A stretch of DNA of 64,000 bases from an uncultured Lachnospiraceae bacterium (GCA_910589265.1 CAJUTQ010000084.1:18337-82336), one strand, 5' to 3'; shown: positions 17,385 to 27,203, numbered from the stretch's first letter. Numbers and translations are program-made. Notes: generated by a model not told the origin, from the letters alone.

Positions 17385-19525
17385 TACACCTTCTCCTCTT
17401 CTAAATCAAAATCAATGGTACGAGTATTTCTGTCCGTCCCACAAACCCGGATTTTCACTGTCTCTCCCAGACAGTATTTTTTTCCTGTTGCCTCCCCTAC
17501 CATTTCATAAGTCTCTTCCTCATATCGGAAATAATCTCCTGGAATTTTTGATACATGGATCATTCCTTCGATTGTATTTGGCAGTTCCACATAAATTCCC
17601 CATGAGGTAATACTTGCTATAACACCTTCAAAGCACTGTCCAATTCTCTCCTCCATGTATTCTACTTTTTTTAGCTTTACGGTTTCTCTCTCAGCCTCTT
17701 CCGCCCTTCTTTCTGTATCGCTGCTTTGTTTTGCTACCTTTGGAAGTAATTGTTCATAGTGGCTTATTTTTCCCTCGCTAAGCCTTCCTCTTAAATAGTC
17801 TTTAATAATTCTATGAATCTGCAAGTCTGGATATCTTCTTATAGGAGAAGTAAAATGGCAGTAGTAAGGGCAGGCTAGTCCAAAATGTCCTGTATTTTCC
17901 ACTGTGTAGCGGGCCTGTTTCATGGAGCGTAAGGTCAATCGGCTAATAAGAGCCTCCTCTTTTGTTCCCTCTATCTTTTCTAAAAGTTTTTGGTATTCTT
18001 TTGGATGAATCTCATCCTTGGATATTTTCATACGATATCCAAAGTTCCATATAAAAGTATGAAGCTTTTTCATTTTTTCTTCGTCTGGGGATTCATGAGT
18101 CCTGTATAAAAAGGGGAGTTCCAGCCAGTGAAAGTGTTCCGCTATCGTTTCGTTTGCCGCCAGCATAAAGTCTTCAATAATTTTGGTAGCTACGTTTCTA
18201 TCATATGGTTTTATATCATAGGGACGCCCCTTTTCATCTAATAGAAGCTTTGTCTCTGGAAAGTCAAAATCTATAGAGCCCCTTTTTTTCCTTTTCTTAC
18301 GCAAAATTGCGGCCAATTCTTCCATTTCCTGGAACATAGGCACAAAGGATTGATATTTTTTCCTCTCTTCCATATCTTGATCTTGTAAAATCTTTTTAAC
18401 GCTCGTATACGTCATCCTTTCATCTACGCAGATTACAGTCTCAGCAATGCTGTGATCTTCTACCTCCCCCTTCTCGTTGATCTTCATCATACAGCTTAAA
18501 GCCAGGCGATCGACGTTTGGATTGAGAGAGCAAATTCCATTGGACAGCCGGTGGGGAAGCATGGGGATAACCCGATCTGCCAAATAAACACTTGTCCCCC
18601 TTACAAAGGCTTCTCTATCTAAAGCGCTTTTCTCCTGGACATAATTTGACACATCTGCAATATGGACTCCCAAGTAGTAATAGCCCCCTTCTTTTTTTAA
18701 ACTTACTGCATCGTCTAGATCCTTTGCGTCTTCTCCGTCAATAGTTACCATGGGCACCCTTCGCAAATCCTGTCGGCCTGCCATGTCTCCCTCCCCAATG
18801 TCTAGGGAAATTCGTTCTGCCTGGTTCATTGCCTTTACAGAAAATTCCATAGGAAGTTCATAGCCCTTTATAATGGACAAAATGTCTACACCAGGATCAT
18901 TTATATGTCCTAATATTTCTGTAATTTTTCCTTCTGGCTTTTTTCCTTTTTCCTCATTTCCATAGTCCGTAATCTGTACAACAACTTTATGTCCTGTCAC
19001 TGCCCCCTTAGAACGCTCTGATGGAATAAAAATATCCTTGGAAAACCGTTGGTTATCTGGGACAACAAAGCCAAAGCCTGTCCCTCCCCTTTCATAAGTT
19101 CCAACAATCTGGCAGATTCCCCTTTTTAAAACTTTCACAATGGTTGCTTCCTGGCGTTTTCCTCCCTTTCCAGAAATGAGGCGCACTTCCACGAAATCTT
19201 TGTGCATGGCATCTTTTACTTCTTCCTTGGGAATATATAAGTCTTCCTTTTCCCCTTCTATCTCTACAAAACCAAAGCCTCCTGGGTGATAAATAAACTG
19301 TCCCCTTCGTCCTCCTTGGTCTGCTTTCTTGTATTTTCCTCGCTTATTTTTTGTTATTTTTCCTTCCAAAAGAAGGGCGTCCAAAACTTCTCTTAGCTCT
19401 TTACGTTCCCTTTTTTTCGATTGGAGCACAATGGCCAGCTCCTTTTCCTTCATGGGAATATATTTCTTACTTTCCATGAGTTTACATATGATTTTTTTTC
19501 TTTCTTCAAATTTTTCTTTATCCAT
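17384..19525 (-). CDS. rnr: Ribonuclease R
   Basis: A 3'-5' exoribonuclease of about 713 residues that degrades structured RNA, including tmRNA-tagged defective messages. Domains in order are an N-terminal winged helix (about 1-75), cold-shock domains (about 80-230), the RNB catalytic domain with TIDGEDAKDLDDAVSL holding the clustered metal-binding Asp residues, and a C-terminal S1 domain (FEGVIASITSWGIYVEL). I start it at the ATG at 19525; an upstream in-frame GTG at 19561 lies inside the secG terminator and is unlikely. It overlaps smpB by one base. Confidence 0.95.
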   Translation of the reverse strand: MDKEKFEERKKIICKLMESKKYIPMKEKELAIVLQSKKRERKELREVLDALLLEGKITKNKRGKYKKADQGGRRGQFIYHPGGFGFVEIEGEKEDLYIPKEEVKDAMHKDFVEVRLISGKGGKRQEATIVKVLKRGICQIVGTYERGGTGFGFVVPDNQRFSKDIFIPSERSKGAVTGHKVVVQITDYGNEEKGKKPEGKITEILGHINDPGVDILSIIKGYELPMEFSVKAMNQAERISLDIGEGDMAGRQDLRRVPMVTIDGEDAKDLDDAVSLKKEGGYYYLGVHIADVSNYVQEKSALDREAFVRGTSVYLADRVIPMLPHRLSNGICSLNPNVDRLALSCMMKINEKGEVEDHSIAETVICVDERMTYTSVKKILQDQDMEERKKYQSFVPMFQEMEELAAILRKKRKKRGSIDFDFPETKLLLDEKGRPYDIKPYDRNVATKIIEDFMLAANETIAEHFHWLELPFLYRTHESPDEEKMKKLHTFIWNFGYRMKISKDEIHPKEYQKLLEKIEGTKEEALISRLTLRSMKQARYTVENTGHFGLACPYYCHFTSPIRRYPDLQIHRIIKDYLRGRLSEGKISHYEQLLPKVAKQSSDTERRAEEAERETVKLKKVEYMEERIGQCFEGVIASITSWGIYVELPNTIEGMIHVSKIPGDYFRYEEETYEMVGEATGKKYCLGETVKIRVCGTDRNTRTIDFDLEEEKV

Positions 19526-19551
19526 CTTTGTATCATGCCTTTCTATGATAG

Positions 19552-19581
19552 AAAAAAACACTCTCAGAACAAGAGTGTTTT
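19552..19581 (-). terminator. Rho-independent terminator after secG
   Basis: A perfect 10-base stem (AAAACACTCT / AGAGTGTTTT) with a 7-base loop is followed on the minus strand by a run of T. It lies between secG and rnr, so rnr expression would need read-through or its own promoter. Confidence 0.85.
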
Positions 19582-19620
19582 ATCATTTTACATTCGGACG
19601 TCGTAAAAAATGTCCTCTGT

Positions 19621-19860
19621 TTAGAACCTGTTCATATTCAATATAGCTGCGATAATAATAAATGCAATAGCCAGTCCCCTGGTAATCTTCACAAAAGCTC
19701 CTTCCATGGAACGGCCTTTATTTTTACCCCAATAGGTGTCTGCAGCACCGCTAATGGATCCTAGTCCTGCTGACTTTCCTTCCTGCATTAGTACAATGGC
19801 AGATAAAGCAATACATATGATAATAAACACAATTGTAAGAATGATTCTCAATGCACTCAT
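19621..19860 (-). CDS. secG: Preprotein translocase subunit SecG
   Basis: A 79-residue small membrane subunit of SecYEG. It has two hydrophobic helices (IILTIVFIIICIALSAIVLMQ and the C-terminal IAFIIIAAIL) joined by the conserved cytoplasmic loop with GKSAGLGSISGAADTYWGKNKGRSMEG. The length is normal. It lies directly before rnr-smpB and behind eno in the same direction, an order common in Clostridia, with its own terminator after it. Confidence 0.95.
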   Translation of the reverse strand: MSALRIILTIVFIIICIALSAIVLMQEGKSAGLGSISGAADTYWGKNKGRSMEGAFVKITRGLAIAFIIIAAILNMNRF

Positions 19861-19950
19861 TGTCTATAGCTAAGCTCCTTCCTTGTCTTGGAATGTAATA
19901 AGTGTACCATAGGAACCTTTCTTTTGCAACTATATTGTTCTTTTCTATCT

Positions 19951-21255
19951 TTATAATTTGTTAAAGGGATTTTTATATTCTGCCACAGTTTTCAGTTCTT
20001 CTTCTATGCGCAAAAGCTGATTGTATTTTGAGGTACGATCCGATCTGCAAGGAGCTCCTGTCTTTATCTGTCCAGCATTGACAGCCACAGCAATATCTGC
20101 GATAATAGGGTCTTCTGTCTCCCCAGATCTGTGGGATATGACTGATTTGTATCCATTTTTGTGGGCCATTTCCACTGCCTCAAAAGCCTGGGATAAAGTT
20201 CCAATCTGGTTTACCTTTACTAAAATAGCATTGGCAGCTTTCAGCTTTATTCCTGCATCTAGCCTCTTTGTATTTGTCACAAAGAGATCATCCCCTACAA
20301 GTTGTATTTTACTTCCAAGACGTTTTGTCATGAGCTGCCATCCATCCCAGTCATCTTCAAAAAGCCCGTCCTCAATAGATACAATTGGAAATTCTTCCAT
20401 AAGTTCCTCATAATAATTGACCATTTCTCCCGCATCTCTCGTTATTTCCTCCCCAGCCATCTTACTCTCTCCTGGGAAATAATAAAGGCCTTTGTCCTCC
20501 TGATATAGCTCGCTGGCAGCAGCATCAATGGCAATTTTAATTTGGGTATCCGGCTCATAACCTGCTTTCTTTACAGCCTCCACAATGAGACGCAGTACAT
20601 CCCTTGAATTGGCTAGGTTGGGGGCAAAACCTCCCTCATCCCCCACTGCAGTAGACAGTCCTTTGTCATTGCAGATTTTCTTTAAATAGTGATATATTTC
20701 TGAACAAATGCGCAGCCCATCTCCAAAGGATTCTGCTGCAAAAGGCATAATCATAAATTCCTGTAAGTCCACAGTATTATCTGCATGTTTTCCCCCATTT
20801 AAAATATTCATCATAGGAACAGGCATAATGCGGGGACTCACTCCTCCTAAATAACGGTATAAGGGGATATTCAGCGCCATGGCTGCTGCCTTGGCACAGG
20901 CCATGGACACTCCTAAAGTGGCATTAGCCCCTAAGTTCCCTTTATTTTCTGTCCCGTCCAGCTCTGTGAGCATTCTGTCAATCATTCCTTGATCCAATGC
21001 ATTTTTTCCTAAAAGGGCATCTCTAATTTTTGTATTGACATTTTTTACTGCTTTTTGCACTCCCAGACCAAAATACCGTTTTTCCCCGTCTCGAAGCTCC
21101 ACAGCCTCAAATTTTCCTGTGGAAGCCCCTGAGGGAACTGCTGCCCTTCCTGTAAATCGGTTTCCAATAGTCACCTCCGATTCCACAGTAGGATTTCCCC
21201 TGGAATCTAAAATTTCTCTTGCATGGATATCTGTAATCTCCAAAAAAATATGCAT
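19951..21255 (-). CDS. eno: Enolase
   Basis: A glycolytic enzyme of 434 residues converting 2-phosphoglycerate to phosphoenolpyruvate. Landmarks are EILDSRGNPTVE, GASTG, the metal-binding and catalytic segments VGDEGGFAPNL, SIEDGLFEDDWDGW, QLVGDDLFVTN and the C-terminal VISHRSGETED. AGGAGG lies 8 bases before the ATG. The first residues (MHIFLE) extend slightly beyond the usual start. It sits downstream of gpmI, so two consecutive glycolytic steps are adjacent. Confidence 0.97.
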   Translation of the reverse strand: MHIFLEITDIHAREILDSRGNPTVESEVTIGNRFTGRAAVPSGASTGKFEAVELRDGEKRYFGLGVQKAVKNVNTKIRDALLGKNALDQGMIDRMLTELDGTENKGNLGANATLGVSMACAKAAAMALNIPLYRYLGGVSPRIMPVPMMNILNGGKHADNTVDLQEFMIMPFAAESFGDGLRICSEIYHYLKKICNDKGLSTAVGDEGGFAPNLANSRDVLRLIVEAVKKAGYEPDTQIKIAIDAAASELYQEDKGLYYFPGESKMAGEEITRDAGEMVNYYEELMEEFPIVSIEDGLFEDDWDGWQLMTKRLGSKIQLVGDDLFVTNTKRLDAGIKLKAANAILVKVNQIGTLSQAFEAVEMAHKNGYKSVISHRSGETEDPIIADIAVAVNAGQIKTGAPCRSDRTSKYNQLLRIEEELKTVAEYKNPFNKL

Positions 21256-21390
21256 TTTAGCAACCTCCTGTTAAAATTAGCCTAGCTCTTCTACAGTAGT
21301 ATTCCCAAAATGCATAAAATCATTTATTCTATTTTATAGCGCCAGAGGCAACATAACTTTTGACTCTGCTATTTTTCCTATTTCAAAATT

Positions 21391-22932
21391 TTATTTTTTC
21401 ATCAATAGGGACTTTCCTGTCATTTCCTTTGGCTGCTCTTTACCCATCGTATCAATTAAGGTAGGAACAATGTCAGCCAGACATCCGTCTTCCCTTAATG
21501 TATAGTCTGGATCGTAATTAATGAGAAGAAAGGGCACTTGATTTGTTGTGTGAGCTGTAAAAGGCTTCCCTGTCTCATCGTCTACCATTTGCTCTACATT
21601 TCCATGATCTGCGCAGATGAACATCACTCCATTGGTCTCCTTTACTGCTTCCACCGTTTTTCCAATACATTCATCTACTGTTTCCACTGCTTTGACAGCC
21701 GCATCTTCCACACCAGTATGTCCTACCATATCTGGATTTGCAAAGTTAATAATAATCACATCGTATTTTTTTCCCTTTACAGCATGAACCAGCTTATCAC
21801 ACACTTCATAGGCACTCATCTCAGGCTTTAAGTCATAGGTAGCTACTTTTGGAGAGTTGACTAATATCCGGTCTTCGCCTTCGTTTGGTTCTTCCACTCC
21901 TCCGTTAAAGAAAAAGGTAACATGGGCGTATTTTTCTGTCTCTGCAATTCTAGCTTGGGTCATATGGTTAGCGGCAAGCCATTCTCCAAATGTATTGGTC
22001 ACAGAGAGCTTTTGGAAAGCTACTTCTTTATTAGGTATCGTTGGATCATAATCGGAAAAACATACATAGACGAGATCCAGTCTTTTCTCCCTGTCAAACC
22101 CTTTAAAATCATTATCGCAAAAGGCTCTTGTAATTTCCCTTGCCCTATCTGGACGGAAATTAAAGAAAATAACGGAATCTTTATCCTTAATAAGTCCTAC
22201 AGGGCTTCCCTCTTCTACTACTACTGTTGGAAATACAAATTCATCTGTCTTCTCTTTGTCATAAGAGGACTGAATTGCCAAAAGACCGGAATCTGCCTTT
22301 TCCCCTTCCCCTTTTGTCAAAGCGTCATAGGCCAGCTTCACCCTGTCATAATTATTATCCCTATCCATGGCATAGTAACGCCCCATAACAGAAGCAATTT
22401 TGCCTACTCCTATTTTCTTCATCTCCTCTTCCAACTCTTTCCCATACTCTATTCCACTTGTCGGAGGCGTATCCCTTCCATCTAGAAAACAGTGTACATA
22501 TACTTTCTCTAAACCATGCTGTTTTGCCAGCTTTAAAAGAGCGTATAAGTGGGTGTTGTGGCTATGAACGCCTCCATCAGACAACAAGCCAAACATATGA
22601 AGGGCGCAGTCCTGTTTCTTACAGTTATCCACTGCTTTTAATAAAGCTTTATTTTCAAAAAATGTTCCATCTTCAATTTCTTTTGTTATTCTTGTGAGCT
22701 CCTGGTAGACAATTCTTCCTGCTCCCATGTTCAAATGTCCTACTTCTGAATTTCCCATCTGTCCGTCAGGAAGTCCTACTGCCATTCCGCTGGCATTCCC
22801 TCTCACAAAAGGGTATTCTGCCATTAATCTATCCATTACAGGAGTTTTCGCCTCTGCGATTGCGTTTCCCTCCACCTTGCTGTTTAATCCATAGCCATCC
22901 AAAATCATGAGCACAGTTGGTTTTTTATCCAT
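21391..22932 (-). CDS. gpmI: 2,3-bisphosphoglycerate-independent phosphoglycerate mutase
   Basis: A Mn-dependent alkaline-phosphatase-fold enzyme of about 513 residues interconverting 3- and 2-phosphoglycerate. The N-terminus MDKKPTVLMILDGYG has the first metal Asp. GQMGNSEVGHLNMGAGR contains the catalytic Ser. HCFLDGRDTPP and, near the end, FICADHGNVEQM and FTAHTTNQVP complete the metal sites. The start at 22932 is supported by GGAAGGAG 8 bases upstream. A sigma-A-type promoter stands about 50 bases upstream, so this gene, and perhaps eno behind it, has its own control. Confidence 0.96.
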   Translation of the reverse strand: MDKKPTVLMILDGYGLNSKVEGNAIAEAKTPVMDRLMAEYPFVRGNASGMAVGLPDGQMGNSEVGHLNMGAGRIVYQELTRITKEIEDGTFFENKALLKAVDNCKKQDCALHMFGLLSDGGVHSHNTHLYALLKLAKQHGLEKVYVHCFLDGRDTPPTSGIEYGKELEEEMKKIGVGKIASVMGRYYAMDRDNNYDRVKLAYDALTKGEGEKADSGLLAIQSSYDKEKTDEFVFPTVVVEEGSPVGLIKDKDSVIFFNFRPDRAREITRAFCDNDFKGFDREKRLDLVYVCFSDYDPTIPNKEVAFQKLSVTNTFGEWLAANHMTQARIAETEKYAHVTFFFNGGVEEPNEGEDRILVNSPKVATYDLKPEMSAYEVCDKLVHAVKGKKYDVIIINFANPDMVGHTGVEDAAVKAVETVDECIGKTVEAVKETNGVMFICADHGNVEQMVDDETGKPFTAHTTNQVPFLLINYDPDYTLREDGCLADIVPTLIDTMGKEQPKEMTGKSLLMKK

Positions 22933-22978
22933 ACTACATTCTCCTTCCCATTTTCCTAATTCCATCTATCCGCCCTGA

Positions 22979-23007
22979 ATTATACACGCTTTGCCCTCTT
23001 CTTGCAA
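22979..23007 (-). promoter_or_regulatory. Sigma-A-type promoter of gpmI
   Basis: Minus strand TTGCAA (-35, 23002-23007) and TATAAT (-10, 22979-22984) with an ideal 17-base spacer, about 50 bases before the gpmI start. Confidence 0.75.
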
Positions 23008-23026
23008 GGGAAAACAAGCCCAGGCC

Positions 23027-23698
23027 TTATCCATCTTTTCTGCGTATCCAAAATCCCCCTTCCATGTAGGGGAAAATTAACAGCGCCCTTCCTTTCCCTA
23101 CTGTAATGACTGCCCTTTCTCCTATAAATTCATTGCTGACTCCTAAAGGATACTCATTGGTGAGAACTGCATTAGAGAGGGGATATTTTACTCCCTCTAA
23201 GGTTATTCCCTGTACCTTCTCATCCATGGCAAATAAAGAAAAGAAGCCTTTTGCCTCTCTTCGAAAAGAGAGGCTCTCTTCTTCCACTACGGTAAGTATG
23301 GTCTTTATCCCATATAAATATCCAAAGGCATCCTGGCTTTTTAAATAATTCAGGCATTGAATATTGGCCATGCTATGATCCAACCTTCCTCCTAAGCCTC
23401 CGTAAATATGGAACTCTCTCTTTCCCAGCTCCAAGCCATAGGAGAGAGCTGAAAATACATCTGTTTCATCCTTTTCACAAGGCAGCCTTTTTACTGTCAG
23501 TCCTTCTTTTTCTATTTCTTTCTCACTCATTCCCATCTCCTTTAGAGAATCAAAATCTCCAATGGCAATGTGGGGCTTTATTCCTAATTCCTTTAAGTAG
23601 GCGTAACCCCCATCCACAGCAATGAGAAGCTCTCTTTCCTTATAGGAAAAAAAATCTTTTTGAAACTCCCCTGCTCCCACAAGGTAACACTCTTCCAT
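23027..23698 (-). CDS. thiN: Thiamine pyrophosphokinase
   Basis: About 223 residues. It transfers pyrophosphate from ATP to thiamine to make the cofactor thiamine diphosphate. Characteristic parts are the N-terminal CYLVGAGEF, LIAVDGGYAYL, the IGDFDSL metal site, LPCEKDETDVFSAL and GGLGGRLDHSMANIQCL; the C-terminal beta domain ends in YPLSNAVLTNEYPLGVSNEF. I start it at the ATG at 23698, 20 bases after the potD stop; AAGGAG lies about 12 bases upstream. Longer frames would overlap potD. No TPP riboswitch is visible. Confidence 0.9.
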   Translation of the reverse strand: MEECYLVGAGEFQKDFFSYKERELLIAVDGGYAYLKELGIKPHIAIGDFDSLKEMGMSEKEIEKEGLTVKRLPCEKDETDVFSALSYGLELGKREFHIYGGLGGRLDHSMANIQCLNYLKSQDAFGYLYGIKTILTVVEEESLSFRREAKGFFSLFAMDEKVQGITLEGVKYPLSNAVLTNEYPLGVSNEFIGERAVITVGKGRALLIFPYMEGGFWIRRKDG

Positions 23699-23717
23699 TG
23701 TTCTTTGCAGCTCCTTT

Positions 23718-24755
23718 TTACTCACAAGCTTTTTTAAACTCTTCCCAAATTCGCCCATGGAGTTCCTCTGCCTGAGCAGATACATTTTGGATCATCTCTC
23801 CTTCTGTAATGGACTCAGGCAAAACAAGCATACTTTTGAATTCTTCTGAAATCAGGTTATCGGCAGCTTTGTTAGCGCTGTAATATTGGATAAATTCCAC
23901 ACATTTTGCGCTGACTTCCGGGCGGAGCAAATAATTTAAAAATGCATTGGCTCCTTTTGAGTTGGGAGCATTGGATGGTATAAATCCCGCAATAATGCCA
24001 AACCCTAATCCTTCTTCTGGATATACAGCTTTCAGCTCTGGATTCGCTGTCAGCGCCTGGTTGACCTGGGAAGTGTACATGAACGCAGCGCTTACTTCTC
24101 CGCTTAAAATATAATCTTGGGTATTACTGTCGCTAATAAGACGGATGTTTGGTGCAAGCTCCAGCATTTTGTTCCCTGCCTTCTGAATCGTGTCCAGATT
24201 TTCTACGTTAAAAGATTCTCCCAATGTTTTTAGGGCAATTCCGTTCATTACCCTATGGCTGCCTATAACTGCTACATTTTTCTTTAATTTCTCATTCCAC
24301 AAATCTTCATAGCCTTTTATTTCAAAATCCACCTTTTTTGGATCATAGACAATAAGGGGAATTCCTACCCCGTAAGGCACAGTATATTCATCTGTCAAAT
24401 CGTAAAATTGTCCTTGATAAAGGGGATTTATGTTGCCAAAATTCGATAAGCTTTCTTTGTCCAGCTTCTGTACAAGTCCCTCCTCAATAGCCAGCTCAAT
24501 AATATAATCATCAGCCAGAACTACATCGTAGTCTCCTCCTTTTGTCTCTTCCAGCTTTGCCAGCATGTCCTCGTCATAATTAAAGTTTGAATAATTTATT
24601 TTGATTCCTGTCTCTTGTTCAAACCCTTCTAACACTTCCTGTGGGAACATTCCATCCCAAGTGAATAAATTTAGCTCCTCCTGTTTCTTACCACATCCAA
24701 CGAAAGCAAGGGCAAATATCCCTATGACTCCCCCTAATATTCTTTTTCTATTCAT
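23718..24755 (-). CDS. potD: Spermidine/putrescine ABC transporter substrate-binding lipoprotein
   Basis: A 345-residue extracellular polyamine-binding protein. The N-terminus has a signal peptide and lipobox-like FVGC at about residue 21, where the lipid-anchored Cys would be. The mature part shows the PotD pattern: LNLFTWDGMFPQEVLEGFEQETGIKINYSNF, GGDYDVVLADDYIIE, FYDLTDEYTVPYGVGIPLI and the C-terminal FLNYLLRPEV. It is the last gene of the XRE-potA-potB-potC-potD operon, with thiN immediately behind. Confidence 0.93.
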   Translation of the reverse strand: MNRKRILGGVIGIFALAFVGCGKKQEELNLFTWDGMFPQEVLEGFEQETGIKINYSNFNYDEDMLAKLEETKGGDYDVVLADDYIIELAIEEGLVQKLDKESLSNFGNINPLYQGQFYDLTDEYTVPYGVGIPLIVYDPKKVDFEIKGYEDLWNEKLKKNVAVIGSHRVMNGIALKTLGESFNVENLDTIQKAGNKMLELAPNIRLISDSNTQDYILSGEVSAAFMYTSQVNQALTANPELKAVYPEEGLGFGIIAGFIPSNAPNSKGANAFLNYLLRPEVSAKCVEFIQYYSANKAADNLISEEFKSMLVLPESITEGEMIQNVSAQAEELHGRIWEEFKKACE

Positions 24756-24776
24756 TCTTTATAACATTGCTCCTTT

Positions 24777-25574
24777 CTAAAAGTTTTTTTCTGTTGTACG
24801 ACTGTTCCTCTTTCTTCCCAAGTAGTCAGAAAGAAAAATACATAAAATCGTTGCTAATAGTAAAATCGTTGCCAGCGCATTTATTTCCGGGGTTACCCCT
24901 GTTTTTAATTTTGTATATATTTTTACTGGGAGTAAGTTTGTCCTTGGCCCTGTAACAAAAACACTGATGACTACGTCGTCAAAAGACATAGCAAAGGCCA
25001 ATAAAAGGCCTGATAAAATAGCAGGTATCAGATCTGGCAATATAATGTCAAAAAAGGTGCGGATTCTGGAAGCCCCTAAGTCTCTGGCCGCCTCTTCTAA
25101 ACTTTTATCCATTCCGATAAGTCTTGACTGAACCATAACAAATAAATAAGGTACACAAAAGGTTGTATGGGCAATGATTAAAGCACCCATTCCCAGTGGA
25201 ATGCCTAAAAAGGAAAAAACGCCTAAGAAAACCATTCCTAAAATAATTTCTGGAATCATAATAGGTATCGTGGACAAATAAGAGATTACCTCATTCCACT
25301 TATAAGTTGTTTTGCTCATTCCAAAAGCCCCTAAAGTGCCTATGACTGCCGCCAGGCTTCCACTTGACAGGGCCAGAATGACGCTATGGAGCAAAGCCTC
25401 CCTTATTTCCCTATCCTCAAAGAGCTCTTTGTACCATTTCAGACTAAATCCTCCCCATACAGATGATATTTTTGATTCGTTAAAGGAATAAAATACTGTA
25501 CAAAAAATAGGCAGGTACATGAGAAATAAAAGGATGCCTAAATATATGTAAGACCCTTTTTTCTTCTTTTTCAA
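24777..25574 (-). CDS. potC: Spermidine/putrescine ABC transporter permease PotC
   Basis: A 265-residue inner-membrane permease with six helices. The EAA loop that contacts PotA is visible as SLEEAARDLGASRIRTFFDIILPDLIPAIL. It starts at a TTG (25574) that overlaps the potB stop (TTGA), with GGAGGG just upstream, so it is translationally coupled. It forms a heterodimeric channel with PotB. Confidence 0.93.
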   Translation of the reverse strand: MKKKKKGSYIYLGILLFLMYLPIFCTVFYSFNESKISSVWGGFSLKWYKELFEDREIREALLHSVILALSSGSLAAVIGTLGAFGMSKTTYKWNEVISYLSTIPIMIPEIILGMVFLGVFSFLGIPLGMGALIIAHTTFCVPYLFVMVQSRLIGMDKSLEEAARDLGASRIRTFFDIILPDLIPAILSGLLLAFAMSFDDVVISVFVTGPRTNLLPVKIYTKLKTGVTPEINALATILLLATILCIFLSDYLGRKRNSRTTEKNF

Positions 25575-26428
25575 AACATCCCCTCCAATTCTTTTGTATG
25601 AGTTATTTTACGATAAAATCCAATGAGCATGGAAGTCAATACCATTAATACAACGGATAAAGCAGCGGCAAAAGGGAGGTTTCTTCCTTTTGTAAGCTGT
25701 TCTTGAATAATGCTTCCTACTAGGAGAATTTTATTTCCTCCTAAAATATCTGCAATGAAAAATAACCCCATAGAAGGTATGAAGGTGAGGATAACTCCTG
25801 ATAAAAGCCCAGGCAAGGTAAGCTTAAAAGTAATGGTAAAAAAGGCTCTTACCCTACTTGCCCCCAAATCCCTGGACGCCTCCACTAAGTTCCAGTCCAT
25901 CTTTTCCACACTGGAATAAACCGATAAAATCATAAAAGGCAAAAGAGCATATACCATTCCTACAATGACTGCTGGATAAGTGTACAATAATTTTAAAGGC
26001 TCCTTTGTAATCCTAAGTCCCATAAGTATTTGATCCAAAACCCCGTTGCTTCGGAAAATAATAATCCATCCATACATACGAATTAAGGAGCTTGTCCAAA
26101 AGGGAATCATAAGTAATAACAGGACTCTTTTTTTCCACACTTCACTTAATCTTGCCATAAAATAGCCAAAGGGATAACCAATAAGAGCAATCATCCCTGT
26201 AGACAAAAAGGCTACTTGAAAGGATTCCAGGAAAGTTTCCCTGTATAAAGGTTCTGCTATTTTTTTATAATGCTCAAAGGTTACTTCTGGAATAACCCCC
26301 CATGTGTCCGAACGGCCAAGAAAACTGATACAAATCATATATAAAAGGGGAAAAACAACAAAAGCAATAGTAAATATATACATGGGAAAAAGGGTCCAGA
26401 CAACCGGATTGCTTTTTTTCTTTTTCAT
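25571..26428 (-). CDS. potB: Spermidine/putrescine ABC transporter permease PotB
   Basis: About 285 residues with six membrane helices. The EAA loop reads NLVEASRDLGASRVRAFFTITFKLTLPGLL. The start at 26428 is chosen because AAAGGGAG lies about 9 bases upstream, whereas the ATG at 26437 directly abuts that site. It lies about 20 bases downstream of potA and overlaps potC. Confidence 0.93.
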   Translation of the reverse strand: MKKKKSNPVVWTLFPMYIFTIAFVVFPLLYMICISFLGRSDTWGVIPEVTFEHYKKIAEPLYRETFLESFQVAFLSTGMIALIGYPFGYFMARLSEVWKKRVLLLLMIPFWTSSLIRMYGWIIIFRSNGVLDQILMGLRITKEPLKLLYTYPAVIVGMVYALLPFMILSVYSSVEKMDWNLVEASRDLGASRVRAFFTITFKLTLPGLLSGVILTFIPSMGLFFIADILGGNKILLVGSIIQEQLTKGRNLPFAAALSVVLMVLTSMLIGFYRKITHTKELEGMF

Positions 26429-26448
26429 ATGCTTCATCTCCCTTTCTT

Positions 26449-27189
26449 TTAGAGAGTGTGAAACCTCTCAGAACGGATAAATTCCGCTACATAAGGTGTT
26501 TTTGGCTCAGAGGCAATTTCCTTTGGCGTTCCTATTTGTTCAATATTTCCGCAATGCATTACGACAATTCTATCAGACATAGACGCTGCTTCCTCTTGAT
26601 CATGGGTAATATAGACAAACGTAATGCCAATTTCCCTCTGTAGGTTTTTTAATTCTATTTGCATTTCCCGCCTTAGTTTTAAGTCTAAGGCTCCTAAAGG
26701 TTCATCCAGTAAAAGAATTTTAGGATTATTCACAATAGAACGGGCAATGGCCACTCTCTGCTTCTGTCCCCCGCTCAGCTGAGAAATCTTTCTTTTTTCA
26801 AAACCTTCCAGCTGTACTTGGCGCAAAGCCTCTTTTACCCTGTCTCTTATTTTTGTCTTGGGAACTTTACGTATTTTCAATCCATATCCAATATTTCCCT
26901 CTACATCCATGTGGGGAAAAAGAGCATAATTTTGAAATACCATGTTTACATCCCTCTTATTCGGTTCTAAATGGGTAACCACTTGATTCTCCAGAAGAAT
27001 ATCCCCCTTATCTGGCTCTTCTAAGCCAGCTATCATACGCAAGGTAGTTGTCTTGCCACAGCCTGAAGCTCCTAGTAAAGTAATAAATTCTCCTTTTTTT
27101 ACTTTTAAATTGATTCCCCGTATAACCTTTGTATGTTCAAAAGATTTATAAAGGTCTTTTAATTCTAATATGACCGTTTCTGACTCCAT
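26449..27189 (-). CDS. potA: Spermidine/putrescine ABC transporter ATPase PotA
   Basis: About 246 residues: Walker A LGASGCGKTT, Q-loop VFQNYALFPHM, signature LSGGQKQR, Walker B ILLLDEPLGALD and H-loop ITHDQEEA. It is much shorter than the roughly 370-residue E. coli PotA and lacks most of the C-terminal TOBE regulatory domain, ending soon after the EPKTPYVAEFI segment. GGGAG supports the start at 27189, 14 bases after the XRE gene. The short C-terminus may alter polyamine feedback control. Confidence 0.92.
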   Translation of the reverse strand: MESETVILELKDLYKSFEHTKVIRGINLKVKKGEFITLLGASGCGKTTTLRMIAGLEEPDKGDILLENQVVTHLEPNKRDVNMVFQNYALFPHMDVEGNIGYGLKIRKVPKTKIRDRVKEALRQVQLEGFEKRKISQLSGGQKQRVAIARSIVNNPKILLLDEPLGALDLKLRREMQIELKNLQREIGITFVYITHDQEEAASMSDRIVVMHCGNIEQIGTPKEIASEPKTPYVAEFIRSERFHTL

Positions 27190-27203
27190 TTTTCCATCTC
27201 CCT

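Noticed and set aside
19525..19561. Upstream GTG start for RNase R
   Set aside because: The extra codons fall within the secG terminator hairpin and lack a ribosome binding site.
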